From positions 983,316 to 1,047,315 of the forward strand of contig MNCI01013584.1 of NCBI GenBank assembly GCA_015680685.1: 64,000 nucleotides of DNA, in the 5' to 3' direction. Both the position numbers and the translations under genes were made by a program. Of the stretch, positions 23,351 to 35,140 are shown piece by piece (position 1 is the first letter of the stretch; each line of letters begins with the position of its first letter). The stretch comes from Gnetum montanum. Lineage: Eukaryota; Streptophyta; Gnetopsida; Gnetales; Gnetaceae. The notes below the pieces were generated by a model that ran no database searches, was not told the origin of the DNA, and saw only the letters and a list, made by a program, of their open reading frames with translations.

Positions 23351-24390
23351 TGATGAGAGTACTTACTCTAGCAGTTACTCTAATTATTAGAGTGGTTACT
23401 CTAGCAATTACTATAGCAGTTATTCTAATTATTAGAGTGGTTACTCTAGCGGTTAATTTAGCAGTTATTCTAATTATTAAAGTGGTTACTCTAGCAGTTA
23501 CTCTAGTAGTTATTCTAATTATTAGAGTGCTTACTCTGGCGATTACTTTAGTAGTTATTCTAATTATTAGAGTGCTTACTCTGGCGATTAGAGTGGTTAC
23601 TCTAATTATTAGAGTAGTTGCTCCCAAGTCTATAAATATAGTGCCCAGGCACATAATTGGGGGGAAGTCTTTTAGCAATCAAGTAGTGAAACTCTTGTAG
23701 TCTATTTGAAAGTTAAAGTATTTTCTAAGTGCCTACAGCAAGAGGTCTAAGTGTGGATGGATCTTTATTCGAGCATTATATACCTAAGCACACCTTGTGT
23801 ACAAAAATAAAGACGAGCTCTTTGATTCATCCTTGCAGCACTTGAGATTTTTTTTCTTATGCATTTCTTTTATTTTATTTTCTTATACATTTACTTTATT
23901 TTATGCACTTTACATTTCTGTTATTAGCACAATAATTCATTTTGATCAATTAAGCAAATCGTTAAATTACACAAGCATGACCACTTCGAGCATGTGTGTA
24001 ACACTTGGTAACCTAGTAACAATTGGTGTTTGGTAATCCTAGTAGTGTTGCACTAGTTCAGGATGTGTACAGCAAGTGGAAACAAATGCTGATGTTAGGA
24101 TTAGTTAGAACTTAGTTAATGAGTAGTTAAGTTAAATTAGCCACTTAATTACCTCTCTCCTTCCCTACTAGCGTAGCACATAAAAACTTAAAAGCTATAA
24201 AAATCATATGCCTCAAGCTTACTTAATCATACAATCATGACATACAAGTAAGCTTGGGAAGACAATGATCAACCAACCTGGCCTTGTTCCACAAGGGCGC
24301 ATAAGCACTTAGTCCTTAGAATTTGACTGAATCATGTGTGAAACGCTCATATTCGTATGGTTGAGCATAGGGGTACCTCGCTGCTATTTA
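23351..24390 (+). mobile_element. Solo Athila-like LTR inserted in the copia RT
   Basis: A 1040-base LTR flanked by exact GAAAT on both sides (23346-23350 and 24391-24395). It starts TGATGAGAG and near its end reads TTCGTATGGTTGAGCATAGG and GGTACCTCGCTGCT, aligning to the other Athila-like LTRs; the last bases are ATTTA in place of CATCA. No internal sequence is left, so recombination between two LTRs is the likely origin. It is younger than the copia element. Confidence 0.85.
23360..23640 (+). promoter_or_regulatory. Solo LTR U3 array of ACTCTAATTATTAGAGT palindromes and TATA box
   Basis: About seven units mixing the near-perfect palindrome ACTCTAATTATTAGAGT with GGTTACTCTAGCAGTTA fill 23360-23625, then TATAAATATA at 23631. 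Low-complexity open frames on both strands here (VTLIIRV repeats) are by-products of this array, not genes. Confidence 0.75.
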
Positions 24391-24395
24391 GAAAT

Positions 24396-25731
24396 CAATA
24401 TGGTGAAATAGAAAAATTCAAAGCTCACCTAGTTGCCAAAGGCTATCTCCAACAACAAGATAGAGACTTTGATGATAACTTTGCTCCTATTTCACGGATG
24501 GAATCTATGAGAATCTTTCTTGCCATTGCCACACAAGCTGGCTACATGGTTTATCAACTGGATGTGGCTTCTACATTTCTCAATGGCATTCATAATGAAG
24601 AAGTTTATGTGGAACAACCACCAGGCTTCATTGATGAAGAAAAAAAATCATGTTTACAATCTCCATAAAGCATTATATGGGCTCAAGCAAGCTTCACATG
24701 CATGGTACACACGTATTCATGTATTTTTCATGCAAGAAGGCTTTATTAATCTTAAGTCCCAAATAAAAATATACAGAAAGGTATCTGGAGATGATTTTAT
24801 TTTTTTTTTGTTTATATGTAGATGATTTAATCTATTTTTCATCTACAATTGGATTAGGAAATAATTTTCTTAATGCCATGAAAAAGGAATTCGAAATGTC
24901 TAATTTAGGAAAGATGTCATACTTTTGGGTTTTAAAGTTATCCAAAGAACAAAATCAATTTCCCTATGCCAAATGAAATTTGCCTAATCCTTAATTAAGA
25001 AATTTGGCATGATTAACTATAATCCTTCAAACACATCACTTGCCCATGGTACAAAACTTACCAAGGATGACAAATCCCCATCTTTCAACCCTTCACTATA
25101 CATATCCCTAGTTGGTAGTTTAATGTATCTCTCCAATACTTATCTAGATATCCAATATGTTGTAAACTACCTTTCTCAGTTCATGCAAGATCCCCATGAA
25201 TCACATTGAAAAGCTGCAAAATGAGTATTTCGATACTTGAGAACTACAATAGATTTTGGGATCACATTTCATCAACATACAAATTTCAAGATATGGGGAT
25301 ACATTGATGTAGACTGGGGAGGCAACCTCGAAGACCAAAAATCAACTTCTGGTTTTTGTTTCTTCTTTAGTCCATCACTTATCTCATGGGGATCAAAGAA
25401 GCAATCTACAATCGTCCTCTCAACAACTGAAGCAGAATACATTGTTGCATCGAATGCTACTACTCAAGCCATATGGATCCACTCCATCTTCACTGAAATG
25501 GGATATACACTTGAACCTCCCATTCGGTTATACTATGATAGCACAAGTGCTATTGCGATGGCTCATAATCCTGTTCATCATGGGCATTCCAAGCACATAG
25601 ATATCAAGCATCACCATCTTAGAAGCTTGATCCAAGATAACATACTCAACATAGAACAATGTGCAACTGAAGCACAAATGGCAGACATCTTTACAAAGAT
25701 TCTGAGCTGTGAAAAGTTTGAGTCTTTCTGA
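24396..25731 (+). pseudogene. Copia RT C-terminal part and RNase H
   Basis: RT resumes with FKAHLVAKGY, FAPISRMESMRIFLAIATQA, YQLDVASTFLNG, VEQPPGF and, after a frameshift near 24650, HKALYGLKQASHAWY. The catalytic box is LYVDDLIYFSS near 24806-24838. The RNase H part (25237-25731) is open to the natural end: WGYIDVDWGG, STTEAEYIVASNA, YYDSTSAIAMAHNPVHHGHS, HIDIKHHHLR, QMADIFTKIL. Its Asp-Glu-Asp set looks intact. The stop is TGA at 25729. Confidence 0.85.
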
Positions 25732-25764
25732 GACTTCCTACAAGTGAAACCTCTTACCATCATT

Positions 25765-25784
25765 GGGGGGGGGGGGGGGGGGGG
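25765..25784 (+). other. Copia polypurine tract expanded to 20 G
   Basis: A run of 20 G two bases before the 3' LTR. PPTs of such elements are G-rich but normally shorter; the run may be slippage, or a base-calling artefact. Confidence 0.7.
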
Positions 25785-25786
25785 TT

Positions 25787-26052
25787 TGTGGAATATGATG
25801 ACTAGATATTCTACAATATAATTAGATAGATCTCATGCATTAATCTATTTTAAATAAGATGAGATCCTATTCATGTAATTCTTATGCAATCCCATGTTTA
25901 GGTTATTCCATATTAAGAAGATCCTTAAATAAGATGATAAGGATCATCTCCATAATTGTAGCAGCACATATTCATTCATATAGAATAAAAAAATAGAAGA
26001 GACATAATAGAATTAAAGAGAGTCTTAGATCCAGGGCCCTTTAGACTCTTCA
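25787..26052 (+). repeat. Copia 3' LTR (266 bases)
   Basis: TGTGGAATATG to GACTCTTCA. Compared with the 5' LTR it lacks a block after GGATCATCTCCAT and another before the end, so about 110 bases were deleted after insertion. Confidence 0.8.
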
Positions 26053-28510
26053 ACATTATTGTTGAAAATCAACATCTTTAAAAATCTAGTATTTAACACC
26101 TAAAGAGGGGTCATAGTTATACCCTTGTTAATAGAAAATAACTACTAGTATTTTTCATTTATTTTTAGTTTTCCCATAGATCATCCTTTTTTTCCAAACA
26201 TTTCATACACTTGCAAGCATAAATACTTGGCAACCATTCCATAATAGATCATCTAATTTCTTTTCCAACATCTTGGGAAAAAATCAAAGACAAAGATTCT
26301 ACCAATTTGAACAAGAACTAGATCTAGATCTATACCATCATCTAAGAACCTAGTAAGGCCATAGTCCCAAATCTCATTTTAGATTTTTCTTAGATTCCAT
26401 CATTTACCTACAATTTTACCTAGGTTTCTGAGCTTATTTAGAAGATCATAATCACATGAACGTTTCTAGCTATAATGTTATCATTTTAGGTAGGGTAAAT
26501 TTGATACACTAATTTATTTTCTAACTTTTTCATATTTTTGCTTCATGTACTCATGATTTGACTAATCTTTGTTTATTCAAAAAATATTTGATGAAATGTC
26601 TAATTTTTAGATTGGATTATTTTATTATATTCTCTAAGTTCTAATATTTTTCTAAGATTTATTTTCATGCATGAGACATTGAATAACATTTTCACTTTGT
26701 TTTACCTCATTTTGACCTTTTTTCCAAATTTTCCAACTTAAGAACTATTATTTTGATACGTAACTTACATGTTTCACCCCAAAAATAATGTTAGATAGAA
26801 ATGGACCAAAAGACAAAGCTATTCAATTGCCTGGCACAAACCCTAAGTTACCCTTACCAATATGTAACAACCTCTATTGTAGGTCATGATGTAATTCATA
26901 ATGTGTCATGATGTCATATTTTGATTCTACAACAAAAACCAAACAACTTTTGTAAAGCAACCCCTAGGCTCAAGGAAACATAAAATTAAGAAAACAAAAA
27001 AAAAATGTAGCTTCTAGGACTCCTGAAATGTCTGAAAGTCTTAAAACATTAACCGATGACATTTTAAAAAATTTATTAGCTTAGAANGGATTTGGGTTAT
27101 TAATCCCTACACGGGTTATCTTTCTTAGTGGACATTCTAACAATATTTGTAGTACTTACACCAAGTTGCCTTCTCAATAAAGACCTAGACACTTATGTCA
27201 TTTTCCTTTCTACTTAAGTATCATATATCTTTATAGTACCTACATAGTTCATCTTTCTTAGTAAAATCCCATATGCTTATGTGAGTTTCCTTTTTCAGTA
27301 AGTATTATTTGTTTAATTTTTTTATTTGGATTTAATTAATGATGGTGGAGCCTATTTTTTATTATATGATTTTTGGATATTTGATTTGATTATTATTTAC
27401 TATTTGATATTGATCTATGCATGTTTTTATTTTTCAATGCTAACTCTTTATTTGCAGCTACATCTTGTGCATGACTATCCAACTACCTAATGGTTATAAC
27501 CAAAACACATAAGAGAGTATTTTATAGCTTATTTTTCCTACTCAATCTTAAAACTAATTTCCATTATGTTTTTGTATTTTCTAGGTAATTTAATTATTTG
27601 TGATGAGGAGGAGTTAAATGAAGAAGCTCATGCTTAGATTCCTTTTAAAGCATTTTTAGTTTCACCATTAAGTTGTTAATTATTGGTTATTTTTCTTCTA
27701 AGTTGTAGGGTTTAGTTGGGATTTTTGTACTATGTAATTTGCTATGAATATTTATATTTGTATGTTTCCTATCTTTTGTGTAGGCCAAACTTGGTCATGA
27801 ATTTTATTTCAATAGCATTAGTTATTTTTTATTTATTTTTATTCAATAGTTTTTGCTATTATTAAAACCAAATGCTTGTTGATGTATTTACCTTATTAAG
27901 AAACTTTCATGTTAAGTAATTTCTATATATCTTTCCATTGTATTTTCTAGTATCTTAATAACATTATTTTTGGCATGGGTTTTATGTGTATGAGCCTATT
28001 GTCACTATTTTACAATGCTTTTATCTTTTACTCAATGTTGTTTGCCCCTTTATGCTTGTTTAGATGCCTACTACTTTGTATGTAACATTTTCTTAGCATC
28101 TAATATTTTTCTTAAATAGCACTTTATGTTTTTATGTATATTTTTTTTTATTCTTTAAGTCATACCTTTCAAGCCTAGGCCTGGTTAGCACAGTGTTACA
28201 CATAACAAAGAAATATTAAATAAAATGTTAAACATAAAAATGCTAATCTAACTCCAGCTTCTCTAACAACTCCTTAAAGCCAATATATATAAAACTTGAA
28301 AGGTAAAAACAAAGAAACAAGTAAGTCGAGAGGCTAAGTAGGATAAATAAATTAGAAATACTTCATTAAGTATTTTGGAACCAAGAATTAGGCAACTAAA
28401 TAGCTAAGTACAAGGGTTACTAAATTCAAAGAATTAGTACCAAATAGCCAAACAATCAAACATTAAATATTAACAAGCTAAAAAATCATATAAATAATAT
28501 TAACAATGAA
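26053..28510. repeat. AT-rich non-coding stretch with LTR-like ends
   Basis: No gene seen. TGTAACAACC at 26866 and a GTGTTACA end at 28193-28200 suggest old LTR borders. About 28320-28400 shares a motif with 56220-56270 (GAAATACT...TTTTGGAACC). A single N at 27087 has no duplicated flank. Confidence 0.35.
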
Positions 28511-28551
28511 GTGTTATCCTAGTGGTATGGGTCTTGGCCTAATAACCTTAG
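28511..28551 (+). repeat. SINE-like repeat 1, 5' part (box A)
   Basis: GTGTTATCCTAGTGGTATGG carries a box A-like TATCCTAGTGG (28515-28525). The repeat is split by copy B and resumes at 38470. A second copy lies at 55333. Confidence 0.55.
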
Positions 28552-29387
28552 TGATGAGCAGCAAGGTACCCCTACACTCAACCATACGAATATGAGCATT
28601 TCATACACGATCCAATCAAATTTCAAGGACTAAGTGCCTATGTGCCTTTGTGGAACAATAATGGGTTGGTTAATTGTTGTCTTCCCAAACTTACTTGTAT
28701 GTCACAATTGTATGGTTAAGTAAGCTTGAGGCATATGATTTTTATAGCTTTTATGTGTTTTATATCCTGCACTAGTAAGGAGGGGAAGTGAGATAACTAA
28801 GTAACTAATCTAATTTAACTACTCATTAACTAAGTTCTAATTACTCCTAACACCAGTATCCATTCCCACTTGTTGTAAACATCCTGAACCAATGCAACAC
28901 TACTAGGATTACCAAATGCTAATCATTGCTAGGTTACCAAGCGCTACATGCATGCTCGAAGCGATCGTACTAAGTGTATTTAACTAAGAGAGTTGTAGGG
29001 TAAGAAAAATCATTAATCAAATAGGAAAGAATTAAATAATAATTAATGCTAATTAATCTATTCTGAATGCTGCAAGGTTTATCGTAAAGTTCGTATTTAT
29101 TTCCATACACAAAGTGTGCTCAAGTACACAATGCTCGAATAAAGATCTGTTCACTCTATGACACCTACTGTGGGCATGCAGAAATAATTCTAACTCTAGA
29201 GGGAAAAAATGGTAAGAGTTCAGCTAAGGGAGTAACTATCTAATGTGAAAACCAAGGGCACCGCCTCTTATTTATAGGTGAGGAGACAGGCCCTAATATC
29301 AGGTATCCAACATCACATGGTTGGATCCGATATCACGGATCTAATATCGTGGATGCAATATCATGGTGCTGATATCACAGTTCATCA
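28552..29387 (-). repeat. Copy B 3' LTR (836 bases)
   Basis: Plus strand TGATGAGCAGC to GTTCATCA. TATA box on minus (CCTATAAATAAGAGG) at about 29268-29280, with the GATATC array at 29292-29381 largely decayed to forms such as CAATATCA and GATATCAC. Confidence 0.9.
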
Positions 29388-29400
29388 TACCCCCATGACT
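29388..29400 (-). other. Copy B 3' polypurine tract
   Basis: Minus strand AGTCATGGGGGTA directly precedes the 3' LTR. Related AGTCATGGG motifs recur at 29961-29972 and 31331-31343. Confidence 0.75.
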
Positions 29401-31585
29401 AAATGAAAATTCTTCCTCAAGTTCCTTATGAAATATTGGGAAGGTATGGGATTATTGACTAAATGATCATTGATGGTGGAATGGGGTGACAGACTCAACG
29501 TGCCTGGTAAATGGATTAACAATACAATACATGACAACATTAGTGTTCATGACCACTAGGGTGAACACTATACATAAATGACATATAGCCTTTATTTGGT
29601 AGCTGGAAGAGAAGGAGAGAGAAAATGAATAAGACATGTTGTTGCCAATGCCAAGATTGCACCTTCCACTATTTATCCATAGCCACGCCACCAATCTTGC
29701 TCCTTTCGTAAACACTCCAATTCCGGTCCATCCTGAGTGTTTCCTCTAGGCCCAGTCCATTGTTGTATGATCACCATCTGCACACACAACACACTCACAA
29801 ATGAGTAAGGGTAGATAAATCACAATGCAGTTGACACCTTGCCTCAATGTAAAATGCATTGGCTGAGTTGTGGTTATGGAAGATACTGATTCTAGAGATT
29901 TAACACTAGTGACTACCTAAGGTGTAGGGGTTAGGAAAAACTAAAAACTTTTTGCTAGATCACCCATGACTAAGAGCGAACCTCCGGTAGCGATAGGATG
30001 GAAAACAATAAATAATAAGAAAGATGGAGAAAAAGCATCAACGGAAATGCCAATAAAATGGATGTCATGGACGAGGATGAAACAAACAATTTTTTGATTG
30101 TAGGAAACATTTAAGGAAAAGAAGTTAACAAATGCAACAAAAAAGAATGCTAGTGGGTCCTCCCCAAAGCAAGCTCATGCCCTTGATGCCTTCACAGACC
30201 CACAAACCAAAGAGTCTGTAGGCTCTAGAAATGTCATTTGAAAGCAAGAGTTAAAAACTTACCCACAAGAATTTACCAAGGAAAAACAATGCATCAACCA
30301 AGATACAAACTAATGATAAAACTAGCAAAGAGGTGAAAATGGAAAAGAATGGTGGAGAGGAGAGAATGGAATGGAAAACCAAGAACAAGGTTGTGTATAA
30401 AGTCCCTTTTGTGTGTTTCATGGTTAATGTGACTAAGTAGAAATCATTCCAAATCCAGGCTCAACGAACCACATTCAGTGACCTCGCATCAACATATTTG
30501 ACCAGCCTATCCTCTTGAAGCAACAAGAATGCCTCTACAAAAATTCACCACCATTCTGAGGAGAGAGAGATGGAGAATCAAGAAGCGAGAAAGGACCTTA
30601 GTTAGAGGGAACCTTCAGGCATAGGTAACACGCCTTTCCAGTGCCATAGCCAATGTGTGTAGCCCAAGTTCATTATTGTGTCTAAGGGGTGTGCTTTGAA
30701 TTCTTACTCTTTCTTGTGTTTTTTTTTTTTTTTTTTTTGCATGAGAACCACATCATGGAAAGAATTACTGTTATGTACTCAACTTCTAGATATTTTATGA
30801 ATGGTAGAATGGCAAAAAAACCCAAGGAAAAAGCATCCAAACACTCAAGAGAATAGGCATCACAACTACATCAAATCTTCTTAAAGTCACACCCTTTTCA
30901 TCCTATGAGTCTTTCATTAGTTTGAGAAATACCCAGCCACCAATTCATTAACAATTTTATTATAGAAAGGGACTGTACAGTTCCAAGCCAAGGGAGACTA
31001 TAGAATTTTATGGATGCATGAATGACGTGGACTCATTACCTATTTAATCAAAAGAACCATACCTTAATATCAACATCATATTTCAAAGGTAAAACCCAAA
31101 AATTAGCAATCAATATGGTGTTATTCATGCCACCATCATGAACACTTATTGGGTGATGAACAAAATAAAGTAATCACACAAAGAAATGATAAAAATATGA
31201 ATGATGGTGTAAAACAAAACCAAGAAAGATTAAAGAAATTTGTAAAACAAAAATGTGAAAAATAAAAATGTGTAAAACAAAAATTTAGAAAGAACTGAGG
31301 GCCTTCAATGGTTAGCAGAGGTGGCCATCTCCCCCATGACTGAGTTGGAAGGTAGAGATCTGAAATAATGAGCAAGGTTGCTCACCTACAGAGGTAGCAT
31401 GTGTTCTGGCTATCCTAAACTCATGGAAAGGTTTTGTTTGTTGCATGTCGACTAATAGTCTCTTATCTAGCTGGGCTCTCAGGTTCATATATGGTCATGG
31501 CCCCTAAAGGAAAAGTTTTATAGATAATGTAAGGTCCTTCCCAAAATGTTTGAAATTTGGCATGTTGTGACACATGTGTGGGGTT
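29401..31585 (-). other. Copy B 3' non-coding region after integrase
   Basis: About 2.2 kb without coding signal, alignable along most of its length to copies C (40220-42450) and E (61760-63790). It contains two further PPT-like motifs, an A-rich tract (T on minus) near 31190-31290 and a T-run near 30720. No ORF like that of element P is present. Confidence 0.6.
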
Positions 31586-32480
31586 CTAGTAGAGAACTTT
31601 ATCTCCTAGCTGATACTTAACTTTCCTAATTTTCAGGTTATGATGTTGTTTATTAAATGCCTTGTGCAATTCATTAGATGACAAGGTAGCTAGTAGGTTC
31701 TCATTTAGCAAGTTAAGAGTCATCAACCTTTGTTTTTGTGCTAGATCATAGTCAAGGTTGAGGTCACATGCTGTGGATAGTGTATGGAGCTCAGTTTTGA
31801 TAGGAAGTGTTGAAAGTTTTCCATACACTAACTCGTAGGGAGAGTAGCCTATAGAGAGTTTCCATGTGGAGCAGTATGCCCAAAGAGCATCATTCAATTT
31901 AGTGCTCTAGTCTCACCTATACTTGCTAAAGGTTCTAGTCAGTATCTTAGTAATCTCCCTGTTGGTGACCTTGGCTTGACCATTTTCTTGGGGGTGGTAT
32001 GGTGTAGTCAATTTATGCTCAACCCCTAAGTGTTGCATTAATTTCCAAAAAGTTACACTTGTGAAGTGTGTACCATTGTCTGAAATAACTGCATGTCACA
32101 CACCAGACCTATTGACGACTTGTTGTTGCAAATCGTGCAGTTGTAGATGATGTGCAACCTTTAATGGCAGCTACTTCAACCCATTTTGTTAAGTAGTCTA
32201 TAGCAACTATGATGTAATATTTTCCATTGGACATTGGTGTAATGAGCCCCATGAAATCAATTCCCTAAATGTCGAAGGGTTCTAATGGTTGAATCCATTA
32301 TTACAAACCCTCCATTCTAGCAGTCATTCCCCCATCACGTTGATAGTACTTACAAGATTGGACAAATTGATGGGCATCCCAGAACAAGGTAGGCCAATAA
32401 TACCCTACAAGCAAGATCTTGATGGTCATTTGTCTCCCAGCATAATGATCCCCACAAGGGCCCTCATGAGCATCTTGGAG
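31586..32480 (-). pseudogene. Copy B integrase
   Basis: Integrase inserts the cDNA. Seen in order on the minus strand: first core Asp in GIDFMGLITPMSNGKYYII, then VAIDYLTKWVEVAA; a broken second-Asp segment (WYTLHKCNF); the Glu segment (NGQAKVTNREI); and the open tail 31586-31897 (LNDALWAYCSTWKLSIGYSP, YELVYGKLSTLPI) typical of Athila/Tat integrases. Several stops interrupt it, including a TAG after FDI where copy C keeps Trp. Confidence 0.8.
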
Positions 32481-33150
32481 AACTCTTAGTTAATCTCTAT
32501 CAGAAACATACCATCGAACTAAGCCATCGAGACATACTTTGTAAATTTGTCCATTGATCTCCATAAAGTACTTAGCTCTATGAAGAAACTATTATTTCTT
32601 CTTAAGGTCTAACTCTTGTGGTGTTTTTTGGATAAGGAGATAGGTAAGAATGCTACTATACCAGTTTGTCTCCATGGGTGATCGGTTATTCACTACACCA
32701 GCAAAGACAAATTCATCAAGGAAATGATTGAAAATTGGCTACTCATCCTCTTTGCTATCCTAGTGCAACCGAGGTAAATGATCGGCAACTACATTCTCGA
32801 TGCCTTTGCAATTGATCATCATTAAATCAAACTCTTGTAGGATTACAAGCCATCATATAATACAAGGGCTTACCATTGGCTTATTCATGAGGAACTATGA
32901 TCTATGTGTATAAATACTTTGTATCCTAATACATAGTGTCTAAACTTTTCTAGTGCAAACACTACAACCATTAATTCTTTTTCTATAGTAGTGTAGTTAA
33001 TTTACGCACCAAAGATACCTTTACTTGCAAAGTGAATGTAATAAGGATGTTTCTAGTCATCTAACTATGTAAGTACGGCTTCTAAGGCATAGTTGGACAT
33101 GTCAGTCATGACATGGAACAGTTTGAGCCAATCAGGAGCTTGTAGAATGG
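32481..33150 (-). pseudogene. Copy B RNase H and H2C2 zinc segment
   Basis: RNase H remnants include MNKPMVSP, LVILQEFDLMM and IENVVADHLPRLH, the well-known end of the gypsy RNase H. They are followed by the integrase zinc segment LQDAHEGPCGDHYAGRQM, GYYWPTLFWDAHQFVQSC. Stops are present in both. Confidence 0.75.
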
Positions 33151-34240
33151 ATGTTTCTACTAGCTTCTATTTTCCTAGTCCACTCGAAGGGTATGTCCTT
33201 TTTCATTAGCTCTACCAATAGTTTGGCAATCTTTGAAAAGTTCTCTATGAATCTCCTATAGTAGCCAGTGTGTCCAAGGAATGACCGAATGTCTTTGACA
33301 GTTTCCGATTGATGGGTAATTCCTTAGATGACTTCAATTTTCTTAGGATCTACCTCTATCCCTATACATGAGATTTTATGCCCAAGTACTACGCCTTCTT
33401 GGACCATCAAATGGTTTTTTTGCCAGTTGAGCCTCAAATTATTTTCTTCATAGATTTTCAACACTTTCTCTAACCAGTCCAAGGCTTCATCAAAGTTTTC
33501 TCCATAAGTGGAAAATTCATCCATAAAGACTTCCACACCATTTCCTATCTGCTACTGGAATATGCGTAGAACTAAGTGTTGAAACGTTGCAGGGGCATTG
33601 CACAAGCCAAACAAAATTTTTTTGTATGCAAATGTTCCCCAAGGACTAGTGAACATAGTTTTAGCTTGGTCTTCTAGGGCTATTTGCATTTGGTTGTATC
33701 CGCTATATCCATCTAGAAAACTACAATAGTGATGCCCTGTGATTGTGTCTAAGACTTGGTCAACAAATGGCAATGGAAAGTGATCCTTGAATGTTTCCAT
33801 GTTTAGTAGCCTAAAATCTATACACACCCTCCATTTGCCTCCCTTTTTAGGCATGATTACTAAGGGGCTAACCCATTCACTATCAGCAATGGGATATATG
33901 AACCTAGCCTTTAGAAGCTGTTCAATTTCTTCTTTTACTACTTGCTTCAACTTTGGGTTCAATCGCCTCTGTGTTGTTTTTGAGACTTCATGGAGGAGTC
34001 AGTGTAAATGTTATGCTGGCATATCCTAGGATCTATTCTAATTAATTCTAGATATGACCAGGTGAAGGCTTTTGACCACTTTTTTATTACCTTTAGCAGA
34101 CTCTCTTTTTGTTGTAGAGCAAGTTTTGCATTGATGAATACCGGTTTTCCATTCTTAAGGAACATGTACTCCATATCGATGGGCAATGGTTTTAGCTTTA
34201 GGGGCTTCTATTTATATTTCTTAAGAATTTCCAACTTCTC
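33151..34240 (-). pseudogene. Copy B reverse transcriptase
   Basis: Makes cDNA from element RNA. Entry motif MPIDMEYMFLKNGKPVFINA, then the open core 33552-33962: EEIEQLLKARFIYPIADSEW, SPLVIMPKKGGKWRVCIDFR, FPLPFVDQVLD, SFLDGYSGYNQMQIAL, FGLCNAPATFQ. A stop at 33551 separates it from 33324-33536 (EVFMDEFSTYGENFDEALDW, QEGVVLGHKIS). The catalytic box reads FMDE, not FMDD. The first catalytic Asp (FLDGYSGYNQ) is kept. Length and order fit Athila-like RTs. Confidence 0.9.
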
Positions 34241-34499
34241 CTAGTTAATGTTTTCGAGGTTAGGACTTGGGAGTTAACAGTGGACTTACTCTAATGCGTC
34301 CATGCTATCTATGTAAGTGCAAGTCAATCCCTCAGTTATTTCCATGCATATAAGTGAGCTACTTTCTTGATTAGCTGTCAACCACTGGGTGTCTTCTTGT
34401 CATGTGGCTACTACATACAAGCACCTTTGTATATTGATCACTTGTTCACACTGATTGCATGTAGGTAATGTTAAAATTTGCACAACCCATGATCTCTAC

Positions 34500-35140
34500 A
34501 CACAATTACACCTTGTGTCACTGTATGTGATGCATGGAACTTTCTTCTTCTTGATCTTTTTGAAAGTATTTTTCTTAGATATTTCTAGGAAAAGATCATG
34601 GATTCCTAGGCATGCATCGATAGTACTTAAAGATGCCCTTCCCATTATGATTTGGAAGTCCCCCTTACTATTGTTCACTTGAATCACTAGGAAGTCAGTT
34701 GGATACGACCATCCACAAACAGTAGTAATAATGTCCTCCACTAATCCCAAGGGAACAGTGATGGATTGGTTGGCCAACTCTAAATAGATGTTGCTCTTTT
34801 TTAATGGAGGTAGGTTTCAGGCATTGTACATATCTTGGGATATTAGGTTGACACCAGAACCTAAATCCAAAAGAGCTTTGCATGGCTCATTCCCTACAAT
34901 TTGTAGATATATCAGGGGACTCCCAAGATTAGATAATTTTTTGGGAAGGTGGCTAGCTTTGATCCAATCGGTAATGACATGTATTAACATGACCATATGT
35001 GTTGAATGTGGTGTTAGGCTCGAAGAGGGCTCTAAAGATTTATTTGATACAAAGACGTCCAAAGACTTAGCCACTTGTGGTTGCAAAGGCTTGGTTGGAT
35101 TGTTATTTTTGAAGAAAGGCCTTTTCTTCATATGGTTTTC
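34500..35140 (-). pseudogene. Copy B protease and linker to RT
   Basis: Retropepsin with flap and core: LSNLGSPLIYLQIVGNEPCK, active site LLDLGSGVNLISQDMY, then LANQSITVPLGLVEDIITTV and FLVIQVNNSKGDFQIIMGRA. The Asp-Leu-Gly-Ser form matches Athila-type proteases (DLGAS). Broken by a frameshift near 34820 between the two halves. Confidence 0.8.

Larger units (their letters stand above)
19304..26052 (+). mobile_element. Ty1/copia element, degenerate, with nested solo LTR
   Basis: Plus-strand element with two LTRs, tRNA-Met-type primer site, one gag-protease-integrase-RT-RNase H reading path and a G-rich PPT. Flanks AAATT and ACATT fit a 5-base duplication with one change. Without the 1040-base solo LTR and its GAAAT duplication the element is about 5.7 kb, a normal copia size. 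Stops and frameshifts break every domain. Confidence 0.85.

Noticed and set aside
23334-23700. Open frames on both strands with VTLIIRV-like repeats
   Set aside because: Translation of the solo LTR's palindrome array; a palindromic repeat gives open frames on both strands. No gene.
28511-28551. Genuine tRNA gene
   Set aside because: Box A and spacing fit, but no acceptor stem or anticodon arm can be drawn and the second copy lacks a good box B; a SINE-like relic is the better reading.
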